From Flavobacteriaceae bacterium UBA3339 (GTDB taxonomy: Bacteria; Bacteroidota; Bacteroidia; Flavobacteriales; Flavobacteriaceae): a stretch of 64,000 bases of DNA. The position numbers and the translations under genes are program-made. The notes under the pieces were generated by a model, which was not told the DNA's origin, searched no databases, and saw only the letters and a program-made list of their open reading frames with translations. Positions 17,143 through 26,082 of the stretch are shown here, one piece after another. Positions within the stretch are counted from its first letter, which is position 1, and each line of letters begins with the position of its first letter. The stretch is from positions 257,175-321,174 of the forward strand of contig DERN01000003.1 of assembly GCA_002360925.1 (NCBI GenBank), read 5' to 3'.

Positions 17143-18843
17143 ATGCAACTTTCAGAACAAGAAATCATCAGAAGAGAAAAATTGAGCAAGTTAAAAGAGC
17201 TTGGCATCAATCCTTATCCAGCTAATTTGTTTCCGGTAGATCATACATCGAAGCAAATCAAGGAAAATTTTGAAGAAGGAAAGAAGGTTGTTGCAGCTGG
17301 TAGATTAATGAGTGTTCGTGATCAGGGAAAAGCAATTTTTGCCGAAATTCAGGATCATGAAGGAAGAATTCAATTGTATTTAAACCGCGATATTATTTGT
17401 CCGGACGAAGATAAAACGTTATACAATACTGTTTTCAAAAAATTAATCGACTTAGGTGATTTTATCGGATTAGAAGGTGATTTATTTACCACAAAAGTAG
17501 GTGCAAAATGTATTCGAGTAGAAAAATTCTCGTTACTTTCTAAAACATTACGTCCGTTACCATTACCAAAAACCGACGACGAAGGAAACATTTTCGACGC
17601 TTTTACAGATCCTGAATTGCGTTACCGTATGCGTTACGTAGATTTAGTTGTAAACCCTTCAATTAAAGAAACTTTCATAAAACGTACTAAAATGTACAAT
17701 GCAATGCGCAATTTCTTTAACGATCGTGGTTATTTAGAAGTCGAAACTCCCGTTTTACAATCTATTCCGGGTGGTGCAGCGGCGCGTCCGTTTATGACAC
17801 ATCACAATGCGTTAGACATTCCGTTATATATGCGTATCGCAAACGAATTATATCTAAAAAGATTAATTGTTGGTGGATTTGAAGGCGTTTACGAATTCGC
17901 TAAAAACTTCCGAAACGAAGGAATGGATCGTACACATAATCCGGAATTTACTGTAATGGAAATTTACGTTGCGTATAAAGATTATAACTGGATGATGGAA
18001 TTTACCGAGCAATTGTTAGAACATTGTGCAATTGCGGTAAACGGAACAACACAAGCAACTTTTGGCAATCATGCAATTGATTTTAAAGCGCCTTACAAAC
18101 GCGTTACTATGCGCCAATCGATTATAGATTTTACAGGTTTTGATATCGACGGAAAATCGGAAGAAGAAATTCGTGAAACTGCAAAATCTATGGGAATTGC
18201 AGTAGATGAAACAATGGGTAAAGGAAAATTGATTGATGAAATATTTGGCGAAAAATGCGAAGGAAACTACATTCAGCCTACTTTCATTACAGATTATCCA
18301 AAAGAAATGTCGCCTTTAACAAAAGAACATCGTGACAATCCGGAATTAACCGAGCGTTTTGAATTAATGGTTTGTGGAAAAGAAATCGCAAACTCTTATT
18401 CTGAGTTAAACGATCCGATTGATCAACGCGAACGTTTTGAAGAACAGTTGAAATTATCTGAAAAAGGTGACGATGAAGCTATGTTTATTGACCAAGATTT
18501 CTTGCGTGCTTTAGAATACGGAATGCCTCCAACAGGTGGTTTAGGAATTGGAATGGATCGTTTAATTATGTTTTTAACAAACAATCCTTCTATTCAAGAA
18601 GTGCTATTTTTCCCACAAATGCGTCCAGAAAAAACAGCTCCTTCTTACGAATTAACCGAAGACGAAAAAATCATTGTTTCGATTTTAGAACAAAACGAAA
18701 ACAAAATGGAATTAGCTTCGTTAAAAGACAAAGCGGCTTTAAGCGGAAAAAAATGGGATAAAGCAATGAAAGGTTTGGCGTCGCATAACTTAACAAAAGT
18801 AGTTACAGAAAACGAAGCAAAATTGGTTGAATTTATTGGCTAA
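17143..18843 (+). CDS. lysS: lysyl-tRNA synthetase, class II
   Basis: The enzyme charges tRNA-Lys with lysine. It has an OB-fold anticodon-binding domain (about 45-150), then the class II catalytic core with motif 2 (FRNEGMDRTHNPEFTVMEIY region) and motif 3 (GLGIGMDRLIMFLT). The 566 residues exceed the usual 500 or so because of a C-terminal extension of roughly 65 residues after the motif 3 region (LTEDEKIIVSILEQ onward), predicted helical; such tails are common in Bacteroidota LysRS, and I know of no proven function. It is single-gene, ending at a bidirectional terminator. Confidence 0.97.
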   Translation: MQLSEQEIIRREKLSKLKELGINPYPANLFPVDHTSKQIKENFEEGKKVVAAGRLMSVRDQGKAIFAEIQDHEGRIQLYLNRDIICPDEDKTLYNTVFKKLIDLGDFIGLEGDLFTTKVGAKCIRVEKFSLLSKTLRPLPLPKTDDEGNIFDAFTDPELRYRMRYVDLVVNPSIKETFIKRTKMYNAMRNFFNDRGYLEVETPVLQSIPGGAAARPFMTHHNALDIPLYMRIANELYLKRLIVGGFEGVYEFAKNFRNEGMDRTHNPEFTVMEIYVAYKDYNWMMEFTEQLLEHCAIAVNGTTQATFGNHAIDFKAPYKRVTMRQSIIDFTGFDIDGKSEEEIRETAKSMGIAVDETMGKGKLIDEIFGEKCEGNYIQPTFITDYPKEMSPLTKEHRDNPELTERFELMVCGKEIANSYSELNDPIDQRERFEEQLKLSEKGDDEAMFIDQDFLRALEYGMPPTGGLGIGMDRLIMFLTNNPSIQEVLFFPQMRPEKTAPSYELTEDEKIIVSILEQNENKMELASLKDKAALSGKKWDKAMKGLASHNLTKVVTENEAKLVEFIG

Positions 18844-18864
18844 TTAGCTTGTTTCAAAGCAATA

Positions 18865-18892
18865 AAAAAGCAGTTCGAATGAACTGCTTTTT
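18865..18892. terminator. bidirectional intrinsic terminator
   Basis: A 12-bp perfect stem (18865-18876 with 18881-18892) with loop GAAT, flanked by A- and T-runs, between convergent lysS and the TPM-domain gene. Confidence 0.88.
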
Positions 18893-18915
18893 GTTTTTAT
18901 ATAGTTTGTTTGCTT

Positions 18916-19698
18916 TTACCAACTTCCGCCGGCTCCACCACCGGAAAATCCGCCGCCGCCGAAACCGCCGCCAAATCCTCCACCCCCGGAACCGAAGCCT
19001 CCGCCGCTTCCAAAACCTCCGCCACCGCGTCCCATTCGGCTTAAAATAATAATATCACCTAAATCAGGATCTCTAAATCTACGATTCCCGTTGTTTGATC
19101 CGCCACCGAATTTACTTAAAACAATAAGCAAAACAATCACTCCGATAATCAATAAAATAGTAGGAAAACCTTCATCAGATCCCTGAGGTTTTGCTTTATA
19201 GGTTCCAGAAAAAAGTTCGATTAATTTATCTGTCCCAACATCTAAACCAGCATAATAATCGCCTCTTTTAAATTCAGGAATAATATAATTTCTAATAATT
19301 TCTCCGTTAATTCCCGCTGTTAAAATATGCTCTAAACCATAACCTGGCGAAATCCATATTTTACGTTCTTTTTCGGCTAATAATATTAAAACGCCATTAT
19401 CTTCATCTTTTTGCCCTATTCCCCATTCATGCGCCCATTTCGGAGCTAACATTCCTTCATTTTCTCCTTTTAAACTCGGAATAATTGCCACGACAATTTG
19501 CGTAGAAGTAGTATCTGCGTAATTAATTAACTTTCTTTCTAAAGCTTGTTTTTGTTGCGGTTCTAAAAGGTTTGCATAATCGTAAACACTTGTTTGCGCA
19601 GAACCTGTTGGCTTTTTTGGAATATCAAATTGTGCATATCCTATCGAAACCACACAAAGCGTAACCCACAACCAAATATTCTTTAAAACATTTTTCAT
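18916..19698 (-). CDS. TPM-domain membrane protein with glycine-rich tail
   Basis: The 260-residue protein has a signal peptide (about 1-22), a TPM domain (about 38-165, with YDYANLLEPQQKQALERKL and GVLILLAEKERKIWISPGYGLE), one transmembrane helix (about 178-197) and a glycine/phenylalanine/serine-rich tail of about 55 residues ending GGSW. TPM domains face the periplasm; plant and bacterial members have been linked to phosphatase activity and photosystem repair, but the bacterial role is open. It is the last gene of a four-gene operon (MerR-LemA-TPM-TPM), two bases after the shorter TPM gene. The glycine-rich tail creates a local GC-rich patch of near-repeat codons; it is typical of this family and not a sign of transfer. 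Confidence 0.87.
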   Translation of the reverse strand: MKNVLKNIWLWVTLCVVSIGYAQFDIPKKPTGSAQTSVYDYANLLEPQQKQALERKLINYADTTSTQIVVAIIPSLKGENEGMLAPKWAHEWGIGQKDEDNGVLILLAEKERKIWISPGYGLEHILTAGINGEIIRNYIIPEFKRGDYYAGLDVGTDKLIELFSGTYKAKPQGSDEGFPTILLIIGVIVLLIVLSKFGGGSNNGNRRFRDPDLGDIIILSRMGRGGGGFGSGGGFGSGGGGFGGGFGGGGFSGGGAGGSW

Positions 19699-19700
19699 CC

Positions 19701-20138
19701 TTAACTTCTGGTAATTTCGTTAGGCAATTCGTCTCGATTTTCTCCTGTTACCGGAAAAAAATGTTTCAGTTGTTCTCCTGCACGCAAAACACCTTCTTGC
19801 AATCCTTGGCTAAACTTTTTATTTTTAAAATGCTGAATAACCACTTCCTTGGTGCATTCCCAAAAATCTGCCGGAACAACTTGATCAATTCCTGAATCGC
19901 CAATAATAGCGAAACTGCGATCACGAACGCCAATATAAAACAAAACGCCATTTCTGGCGCTTGTATTTTGCATTTCTAATTGATAAAAAATCTGTTGCGC
20001 ACGTTTGATCACTTCCACATCGGAATGTTCTTCGATATGCACACGAATTTCTCCTGAAGTTTGTTTTTCTGCAGTTAAAATAGCTTCTACAACTTTTTGT
20101 TCTTCTGCTTGGATTAAAAAATCTTCAGTCAATGACAT
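19701..20138 (-). CDS. TPM-domain protein, short form
   Basis: The 145-residue protein is made almost entirely of a TPM domain (about 10-135: VVEAILTAEKQTSGEIRVHIE, GVLFYIGVRDRSFAIIGDSGID, FSQGLQEGVLRAGEQLKHFFP). It has no signal peptide or membrane helix in the sequence, unlike its neighbour, so it may be cytoplasmic or held by protein contacts. It lies two bases after lemA and two bases before the larger TPM gene; LemA-TPM-TPM is a recurring trio in Bacteroidota, which suggests one membrane-associated assembly of unknown function. Confidence 0.85.
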   Translation of the reverse strand: MSLTEDFLIQAEEQKVVEAILTAEKQTSGEIRVHIEEHSDVEVIKRAQQIFYQLEMQNTSARNGVLFYIGVRDRSFAIIGDSGIDQVVPADFWECTKEVVIQHFKNKKFSQGLQEGVLRAGEQLKHFFPVTGENRDELPNEITRS

Positions 20139-20140
20139 GA

Positions 20141-20737
20141 TTAGCTGAAATTAAATTCTACTTCCGGAGCTTTTTCTGCACCAGCTTCTGATTTAAAGAA
20201 AGGTCTTTCAGGATAAGTGCTTCCTAAGAAAAACTTGTTCGGCATTTTTAAAACATATCCATTATACACTTTAACCGCTTCGTTAAAACGAGTACGAGCT
20301 GTTAAAATCTGATTTTCAGTCGAAGCTAATTCATCTTGTAATTTCAAAAAATTTTGATTCGCTTTTAAATCGGGATATTTTTCTACCGTAACCAATAAAC
20401 GTCCTAAAGCGCTCGAAACTCCTGTTTGTGCTTGTTGGAATTGTTCTAATTGTTCCGCTGTCATATTAGACGGATCAATATTCATCGAAGTTGCTTTTGC
20501 ACGCGCATTTACAACAGCTTCTAAAGTCGATTTTTCGAAATCGGCAGCACCTTTTACCGTATTAACCAAATTACCAATTAAATCGTTTCTACGTTGGTAC
20601 GCACCTTCTACGTCTGCCCAAGTTTTATCGGCTTCTTGTTTGTATACCAATGCGCTGTTTTGATAATTCATGCTTAATAAAAAGTAACCGCCAATTAGTA
20701 CAACTAATACAATAATGATTGGAAGGAATTTTTTCAT
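20141..20737 (-). CDS. LemA family membrane protein
   Basis: The 198-residue protein has one N-terminal transmembrane helix (about 4-22) and then a long helical domain with the family signatures WADVEGAYQRRNDLIGNLV and LVTVEKYPDLKANQNFLKLQDELASTENQI. LemA proteins are envelope proteins of unclear biochemical role. It is second in the MerR-LemA-TPM-TPM operon; the MerR gene ends 10 bases upstream. The usual symbol lemA is applied by family name only and does not imply the Listeria antigen function. Confidence 0.93.
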   Translation of the reverse strand: MKKFLPIIIVLVVLIGGYFLLSMNYQNSALVYKQEADKTWADVEGAYQRRNDLIGNLVNTVKGAADFEKSTLEAVVNARAKATSMNIDPSNMTAEQLEQFQQAQTGVSSALGRLLVTVEKYPDLKANQNFLKLQDELASTENQILTARTRFNEAVKVYNGYVLKMPNKFFLGSTYPERPFFKSEAGAEKAPEVEFNFS

Positions 20738-20747
20738 AGATTTTTAA

Positions 20748-21077
20748 TTAAAGTTCGTTTTTAAGATTTATTAATCGTGTTTTAATTTGTTCTAATTTTT
20801 CAATGATTTCGATTCGATCTAACGGTTTGGTTTTCGAGTTTTTAAGATAGTCCTTCGCTCCTTCCAAAGTAAAACCTTTCTCTTTCACTAAATGATAAAT
20901 AATCTTTAAATTCGCTAAATCTTCAGGCGTAAACATACGGTTACCTTTTGCGTTTTTTTTAGGTTTCAGAATATCGAATTCCTTTTCCCAAAAACGAAGC
21001 AAAGAAGCATTAACCTGAAAAGCTTTTGCTAACTCTCCGATGCTGTAATATCTTTTTTCCGGCAAATCAATTTCCAT
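20748..21077 (-). CDS. MerR family transcriptional regulator
   Basis: The 109-residue protein has an N-terminal winged helix-turn-helix (about 8-75: YYSIGELAKAFQVNASLLRFWEKEF and GNRMFTPEDLANLKIIYHLVKEKGFTLEGAKDYL) and a short C-terminal helix for dimerisation. There is no metal- or drug-binding domain, as in the short flavobacterial MerR group. It leads the LemA-TPM-TPM operon and is the obvious candidate to control it. No exact TAnnTTTG box lies upstream on minus; a TA-GCA-TTTG near-match does (around 21090-21105). Confidence 0.88.
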   Translation of the reverse strand: MEIDLPEKRYYSIGELAKAFQVNASLLRFWEKEFDILKPKKNAKGNRMFTPEDLANLKIIYHLVKEKGFTLEGAKDYLKNSKTKPLDRIEIIEKLEQIKTRLINLKNEL

Positions 21078-21186
21078 TCATTTCATCATTAGACAAATGC
21101 TAAGATACGTTTTTTTACTAAAACCAAACAAGAGTTTTTACGCAATAAAGATGTGTCATTTATCAACATAACTTCTAAAAAATTCG

Positions 21187-21194
21187 TAATTTTG
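21187..21194 (+). promoter_or_regulatory. promoter -7 box of alaS (TAATTTTG)
   Basis: Exact TAnnTTTG match on plus, 68 bases upstream of the alaS start, leaving a leader of about 60 bases in which I recognise no T-box or other element. Confidence 0.45.
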
Positions 21195-21262
21195 CAAGTT
21201 AATTTCCAAAGGTTTCTTTTTGGATTGAAAAGATTTACAGTAAAAAATAACATACCTACTCA

Positions 21263-23899
21263 ATGAAGTCACAAGATATTAGAAAGAAATTTCTTGATTT
21301 TTTTGAAAGCAAAGGACATTTGATTGTTCCTTCGGCTCCGATTGTTTTAAAAGACGATCCAACCTTGATGTTTAACAACTCAGGAATGGCACAGTTTAAA
21401 GAGTTTTTCTTAGGAAACGGAACGCCAAAAAGCAATCGAATCGCCGATACGCAAAAATGTTTGCGCGTTTCGGGTAAACACAACGATTTAGAAGATGTAG
21501 GTTTCGACACTTACCATCATACCATGTTCGAAATGCTTGGAAACTGGTCGTTCGGAGATTATTTCAAAAAAGAAGCCATTGCTTGGGCTTGGGAGTTTTT
21601 AACTGAAGAATTAAAGATTGATAAAGACCGTTTATACGTTTCGGTTTTTGAAGGAAACGAAGCAGAAAATGTTCCGTTTGATCAAGAAGCTTGGGATTTA
21701 TGGAAACAATATGTTTCAGAAGATCGCATCATTTTAGGTAATAAAAAAGATAACTTTTGGGAAATGGGTGATCAAGGACCATGCGGACCTTGTTCGGAAA
21801 TCCATGTAGATTTACGTCCGGATACTGAAAGAGCCGAAGTTTCGGGGCGTTCATTAGTTAATGCTGATCATCCGCAAGTGGTTGAAATTTGGAACAACGT
21901 ATTTATGGAATTTAACCGTAAAGCCGATGGTTCTTTAGAAAAATTACCTGCAAAACACGTAGATACCGGAATGGGATTCGAGCGTTTATGTATGGCAATG
22001 CAAAATGTAACTTCGAATTACGACACAGATGTATTTACGCCGCTTATTGCAAAAGTGGAAGAAATTACCGGATTAAAATATACCGATAATACGGTTAAAA
22101 ACATTTCCGAAACACAAAACAAAACCAATATTGCAATCCGTGTAATTGTAGATCACGTACGTGCGGTAGCTTTTGCAATTGCCGACGGACAATTGCCTTC
22201 GAACAACGGAGCGGGTTATGTAATTCGTCGTATTTTACGTCGTGCAATTCGTTACGGATTTACGTTTTTAAACACAAAAGAACCTTTTATTTACCAATTA
22301 GTTGATGTTTTAGCTGCACAAATGGGACAATTTTTCCCTGAAATTGTAGCTCAAAAAGATTTAGTTAAAAACGTAATTAAAGAAGAGGAAGCTTCGTTTT
22401 TACGCACTTTAGATCAGGGTTTACATTTGTTGGATTCTGTGATCGAAAAAACCGAAGGGAAAGTAGTTGACGGAGCAAAAGCGTTTGAATTATACGATAC
22501 TTTTGGCTTCCCGATCGACTTAACTGCTTTGATTTTACGTGAAAAAGGATACGATTTAGACGAAGCTGGTTTTGAAACTGCTATGAAAGCTCAAAAAGAT
22601 CGTTCGCGCGCTGCTTCAGAAGTTTCAAAAGACGATTGGAATGTTTTGATTGAAGGAAATGTAGAAACTTTTGAAGGATACGACAAAGTAGAAAACGAAG
22701 TTAAAATAACTCGAATCCGTAAAATTGAATCTAAAAAAGACGGAACTCTATATCAAATTGTATTAAACCATACGCCTTTTTATCCAGAAGGCGGAGGTCA
22801 GGTCGGTGATAAAGGAGTTTTAGTTTCGGCAAACGAAACGATCGAAATCATCGATACCAAAAAAGAAAATAACCTGATTTTACATTTCACAAAACAATTA
22901 CCCGAAAATATCGAAGCTACTTTTATAGCAAAAGTAAATACCGATTTACGTAACGCAGCTTCTAAAAACCACTCGGCTACGCATTTATTGCACCAAGCTT
23001 TGCGCAGTGTTTTAGGAACTCACGTTGAACAAAAAGGTTCTTTGGTTGCTCCGAATTATTTACGTTTCGATTTTTCGCACTTCGCTAAAGTAACCGACGA
23101 AGAATTACAACAAGTTGAAACTTTTGTAAATGCTCGTATTGCAGATCAATTACCATTAATCGAACGTAGATCGATTCCGTTTCAACAAGCTTTAGACGAA
23201 GGTGCAATGGCTTTGTTTGGCGAAAAATACGGAGATGAAGTTCGTGCAATCAAGTTTGGTGAATCGATGGAATTATGTGGAGGAATTCACGTTCAAAACA
23301 CTGCAGACATTTGGGCTTTCAAGATAGTTTCAGAAAGTGCAGTTGCAGCCGGAATCCGACGTATTGAAGCAATTACAGGCGATGCAGTTCGTAATTTCTA
23401 TCAAAATCAGGAAACTACTTTAAAAGAAATTAAAGAAGCTCTAAAAAATCCGCAAGACACAATGAAAGCGGTTCATTCGTTACAAGACGAAAACGCGAAG
23501 TTGAAAAAACAAATAGAACAATTGCTAAAAGAAAAAGCGAAAAATCTAAAAGGCGATTTATTAGCAGAAGTTCAAGAGATAAACGGAATTCAATTCTTAG
23601 CAAAACAAGTAGATTTAGACGCAACAGGAGCTAAAGATTTAGCTTACGAAATCGGTGGAACCGCAGATAATTTCTTTATTTTATTAGGAACTATAACCGA
23701 TGGGAAACCGATGTTAACTGCTTATGTTTCGAAAGAATTGGTTGAAAGCAAAGGATTAAATGCCGGACAAATTGTTCGCGAATTAGGAAAGCATATTCAA
23801 GGCGGCGGCGGCGGACAAGCGTTTTTTGCTACAGCTGGAGGTAAAAATCCTGATGGAATGCCCGAAGCTATTGCAAATGCGATTACTTTTATAAAGTAA
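21263..23899 (+). CDS. alaS: alanyl-tRNA synthetase
   Basis: The 878-residue enzyme charges tRNA-Ala and edits mischarged glycine and serine. The class II core is at the N-terminus (SKGHLIVPSAPIV, FNNSGMAQFKEFFLG, THHTMFEMLGNWSFGDYF-like segment), the editing domain carries HSATHLLHQAL and the zinc-ligand cysteine and histidine of LCGGIHV, and a coiled-coil segment (about 715-760) leads to the C-terminal DHHA1 domain ending with the family's GGGGGQAFFATAGG. Length and all key motifs are normal. Confidence 0.98.
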   Translation: MKSQDIRKKFLDFFESKGHLIVPSAPIVLKDDPTLMFNNSGMAQFKEFFLGNGTPKSNRIADTQKCLRVSGKHNDLEDVGFDTYHHTMFEMLGNWSFGDYFKKEAIAWAWEFLTEELKIDKDRLYVSVFEGNEAENVPFDQEAWDLWKQYVSEDRIILGNKKDNFWEMGDQGPCGPCSEIHVDLRPDTERAEVSGRSLVNADHPQVVEIWNNVFMEFNRKADGSLEKLPAKHVDTGMGFERLCMAMQNVTSNYDTDVFTPLIAKVEEITGLKYTDNTVKNISETQNKTNIAIRVIVDHVRAVAFAIADGQLPSNNGAGYVIRRILRRAIRYGFTFLNTKEPFIYQLVDVLAAQMGQFFPEIVAQKDLVKNVIKEEEASFLRTLDQGLHLLDSVIEKTEGKVVDGAKAFELYDTFGFPIDLTALILREKGYDLDEAGFETAMKAQKDRSRAASEVSKDDWNVLIEGNVETFEGYDKVENEVKITRIRKIESKKDGTLYQIVLNHTPFYPEGGGQVGDKGVLVSANETIEIIDTKKENNLILHFTKQLPENIEATFIAKVNTDLRNAASKNHSATHLLHQALRSVLGTHVEQKGSLVAPNYLRFDFSHFAKVTDEELQQVETFVNARIADQLPLIERRSIPFQQALDEGAMALFGEKYGDEVRAIKFGESMELCGGIHVQNTADIWAFKIVSESAVAAGIRRIEAITGDAVRNFYQNQETTLKEIKEALKNPQDTMKAVHSLQDENAKLKKQIEQLLKEKAKNLKGDLLAEVQEINGIQFLAKQVDLDATGAKDLAYEIGGTADNFFILLGTITDGKPMLTAYVSKELVESKGLNAGQIVRELGKHIQGGGGGQAFFATAGGKNPDGMPEAIANAITFIK

Positions 23900-23916
23900 T
23901 TACTTTAAATAAATTT

Positions 23917-23949
23917 AAAAAGCGCATCTAAAATTTAGATGCGCTTTTT
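23917..23949 (+). terminator. intrinsic terminator of alaS
   Basis: A 16-base self-complementary arm pair (23917-23932 with 23934-23949) with a tight centre and a T-run. It lies just after the alaS stop. Confidence 0.85.
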
Positions 23950-23991
23950 GTTTTATAAAATATTCTCGTAAATTTAGTAGAAAAATTGTTT

Positions 23992-24351
23992 ATGAGATAT
24001 GTAGTTATTGTTTCGTACCGAGTGTTTCCTCAGCATAGAGAAAACTTTTTTAACTTAGTTCGTTCAGAAGCCGATGCGTTGGTTCAAAACGAATTAGGAA
24101 CTTTACATGTTACCAACATGATGGATCAAATTGATTTAAACAAATTTTTGAATTTAAAGATATTCGAATCAAAAGAAGCATACGAAGAACATAAAAACGG
24201 AACTATTTTAAAAGCTTTTTTACAAGAAGCCGACGAAATGATTTTAGAAGGTCCAATTGTTATTTTTGAGGGCGTTCATATGTATTCTTGTGATGATTAT
24301 ACGTTGGAACAGAAATCTGGAGAAGATATGTCGGCATATTTCCGCAGATAA
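23992..24351 (+). CDS. antibiotic biosynthesis monooxygenase (ABM) domain protein
   Basis: The 119-residue protein starting MRYVVIVSYRV has the ferredoxin-like ABM fold: a first strand followed by FPQHRENFFNLVRSEADAL, ELGTLHVTNMMDQ, and FESKEAYEEHKNG. Related small dimers include quinol monooxygenases and haem-degrading enzymes, but many have no known reaction. The frame can be extended two codons upstream to a TTG at 23986; the ATG at 23992 gives the normal family start. Compared with canonical members the central EPGTLxY-type segment is altered (NELGTLHVTNM), so enzymatic activity is uncertain. Confidence 0.7.
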   Translation: MRYVVIVSYRVFPQHRENFFNLVRSEADALVQNELGTLHVTNMMDQIDLNKFLNLKIFESKEAYEEHKNGTILKAFLQEADEMILEGPIVIFEGVHMYSCDDYTLEQKSGEDMSAYFRR

Positions 24352-24355
24352 ACCT

Positions 24356-24363
24356 TATTTTTG
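24356..24363 (+). promoter_or_regulatory. promoter -7 box of the GSCFA gene (TATTTTTG)
   Basis: Exact TAnnTTTG match between the ABM gene and the next gene. It overlaps an alternative TTG start at 24361 and therefore supports the ATG at 24376, with a leader of only a few bases. Confidence 0.5.
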
Positions 24364-24375
24364 CTAAAAAAGAAC

Positions 24376-25329
24376 ATGCAGTTGCAAACTATAGTTCCGA
24401 TTATTCCGATAGAAAATCCGATTGACTATGATTCTAAAGTTGTTAGTATTGGCAGTTGTTTTGCGGTAAATATTGCGGATCGTTTAAGACAATTTCAGTT
24501 TAGAAATACTGTAAACCCTTTTGGAATTTTGTTTCATCCAATTGCTATTTCTAACTTAATTCAATTTGCGGTAGAAAATAAGCAATTCACGTCTGAAGAT
24601 GTTTTTATTCACAATGAAATTTGGAGTTCATTCGATGCTCATTCGGATTTGAACGAATTAGATCAAGAAGCTATTTTAGAGTCTTTAAATCATAAATCAC
24701 AAACGTTTAAAGAGAATCTGTCCGAAGCCTCACATTTTATTCTGACATTAGGAACTGCTTGGGTTTACAAAAAATTAGAATCTCAAAAAATCGTTGCTAA
24801 TTGTCATAAAATTCCACAAAAGGATTTTACAAAAGAATTATTATCGATCGAATCTTGCTTAAACTCTTTAAAAGAAATTGAACAGAATCTTCGAAAAGTC
24901 AATCCGAATATTCAGATTATTTATACCATTTCGCCTGTTCGGCATATAAAAGATGGTTTTGTAGAAAATCAGCAAAGTAAAGCACATTTAATTAGTGCGT
25001 TGCATGAACATTTACTTCAAAATAAACATTTAAATTACTATTTTCCTTCGTATGAGATTGTGATGGATGAATTACGTGATTATCGCTTCTTTGGTAAAGA
25101 TTTAATTCATCCTAACGAATTGGCGATTGATTATATTTGGGAAAAATTTGTTTCGAATTGTATTCATCCTAATAATTTAGCGATAATGAAAATGATTGAT
25201 GAAGTTCAAAAAGGATTATCACATCGACCTTTTAATCCATACACCGAAGCGCATCAGCAATTTTTAGATAAATTGGCTCAAAAATTGGATACATTGTTAG
25301 AACAATATCCGTTTATGAATTTTAGATAA
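24376..25329 (+). CDS. GSCFA family protein (SGNH-hydrolase relative)
   Basis: The 317-residue protein carries the motif that names the family, IGSCFAVN (G26-A30 from the ATG at 24376), and a C-terminal DLIHPNELA block resembling the catalytic Asp-x-x-His of SGNH/GDSL esterases. This suggests that S27 could act as a nucleophile, but that is inference: GSCFA proteins are mostly uncharacterised. A TTG at 24361 would extend the frame by five codons but falls inside a promoter box. The DUF4230 gene begins two bases after the stop, so the two are probably translated together. Confidence 0.85.
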   Translation: MQLQTIVPIIPIENPIDYDSKVVSIGSCFAVNIADRLRQFQFRNTVNPFGILFHPIAISNLIQFAVENKQFTSEDVFIHNEIWSSFDAHSDLNELDQEAILESLNHKSQTFKENLSEASHFILTLGTAWVYKKLESQKIVANCHKIPQKDFTKELLSIESCLNSLKEIEQNLRKVNPNIQIIYTISPVRHIKDGFVENQQSKAHLISALHEHLLQNKHLNYYFPSYEIVMDELRDYRFFGKDLIHPNELAIDYIWEKFVSNCIHPNNLAIMKMIDEVQKGLSHRPFNPYTEAHQQFLDKLAQKLDTLLEQYPFMNFR

Positions 25330-25331
25330 TT

Positions 25332-25949
25332 ATGAAAAAAAGAATAATAATATTTGCTTTTGTTTGTATTCTAATCGGGAGTTTGCTTACGTTTTTTATC
25401 ATGCGAAAAGTAGATAAAAGAAACGAAGTTCTTCCTGATACAGAATTGATTCAACAACAAATGAAAAACGTGAGTAAATTGGTTGTTAACGAAGCGAAAA
25501 TCTCGCAGATTTACAATTATAAAGACCAAAAATCGTTTATGAATTTACTTTCGTTCGATAAAAAAGCGTTGGTTGTTGTAAATGCTGATGTTCAGATTAT
25601 GTACGATTTATCAAAGTTAGAATATGTTGTTGATGAAGCTAATAAAACGGTTCGAATTACAAATATTCCGAAAGAAGAAATTAAGATTAGTCCCGATATC
25701 AAAATTTACGACGTTGAAGAATCTCGTTTTAATGCGTTTAAAGGAACCGATTATAATGCAATTCAAGAAAGTGTAAAAAAACAATTCCAGGAAAAGATTT
25801 TAAAATCGAATATTCAAGCAAATGCAAAAAGCAGATTGATAAGTGAATTAGGGAAGTTTTTGGTTGTAACTCAATCATTAGGCTGGACATTGCAATATCA
25901 AGAAAACACAATAGGAAACCTTACTGATTTTGAACAAATAATACCTTAA
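25332..25949 (+). CDS. DUF4230 family membrane-anchored protein
   Basis: The 205-residue protein has one N-terminal transmembrane helix (about 4-24) followed by a soluble domain that matches my recollection of DUF4230 (SKLVVNEAKISQIYNYKD, KKALVVVNADVQIMYDLS, RITNIPKEEI, LGWTLQYQ). Function is unknown. It follows the GSCFA gene by two bases. The soluble part probably faces the periplasm. Confidence 0.78.
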   Translation: MKKRIIIFAFVCILIGSLLTFFIMRKVDKRNEVLPDTELIQQQMKNVSKLVVNEAKISQIYNYKDQKSFMNLLSFDKKALVVVNADVQIMYDLSKLEYVVDEANKTVRITNIPKEEIKISPDIKIYDVEESRFNAFKGTDYNAIQESVKKQFQEKILKSNIQANAKSRLISELGKFLVVTQSLGWTLQYQENTIGNLTDFEQIIP

Positions 25950-25952
25950 ATA

Positions 25953-25960
25953 TACTTTTG
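25953..25960 (+). promoter_or_regulatory. candidate promoter -7 box (TACTTTTG) upstream of the orphan lipoprotein
   Basis: Exact TAnnTTTG match on plus just after the DUF4230 stop. It would leave a leader of about 115 bases before the gene at 26083; a nearer promoter in the very AT-rich stretch 26000-26060 cannot be excluded. Confidence 0.38.
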
Positions 25961-26082
25961 TTGTCTAGTTAATTTCTGATACAATACAAAATAATTGAAT
26001 TAAATATGTTAATTTTTTAACATGTTTACTTTTTTTAATTATTTTAGTAAATTATAACAATAACTTAAAACATTTTATCATT

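Noticed and set aside
18900..19030. GC-rich patch with repeated GCC/GGC units as foreign DNA or a repeat array
   Set aside because: It encodes the glycine-rich tail of a TPM protein, which is normal for the family and explains the base composition.
23986..23991. TTG start two codons before the ABM-domain gene
   Set aside because: The ATG at 23992 gives the normal family N-terminus and ATG is strongly preferred among neighbours.
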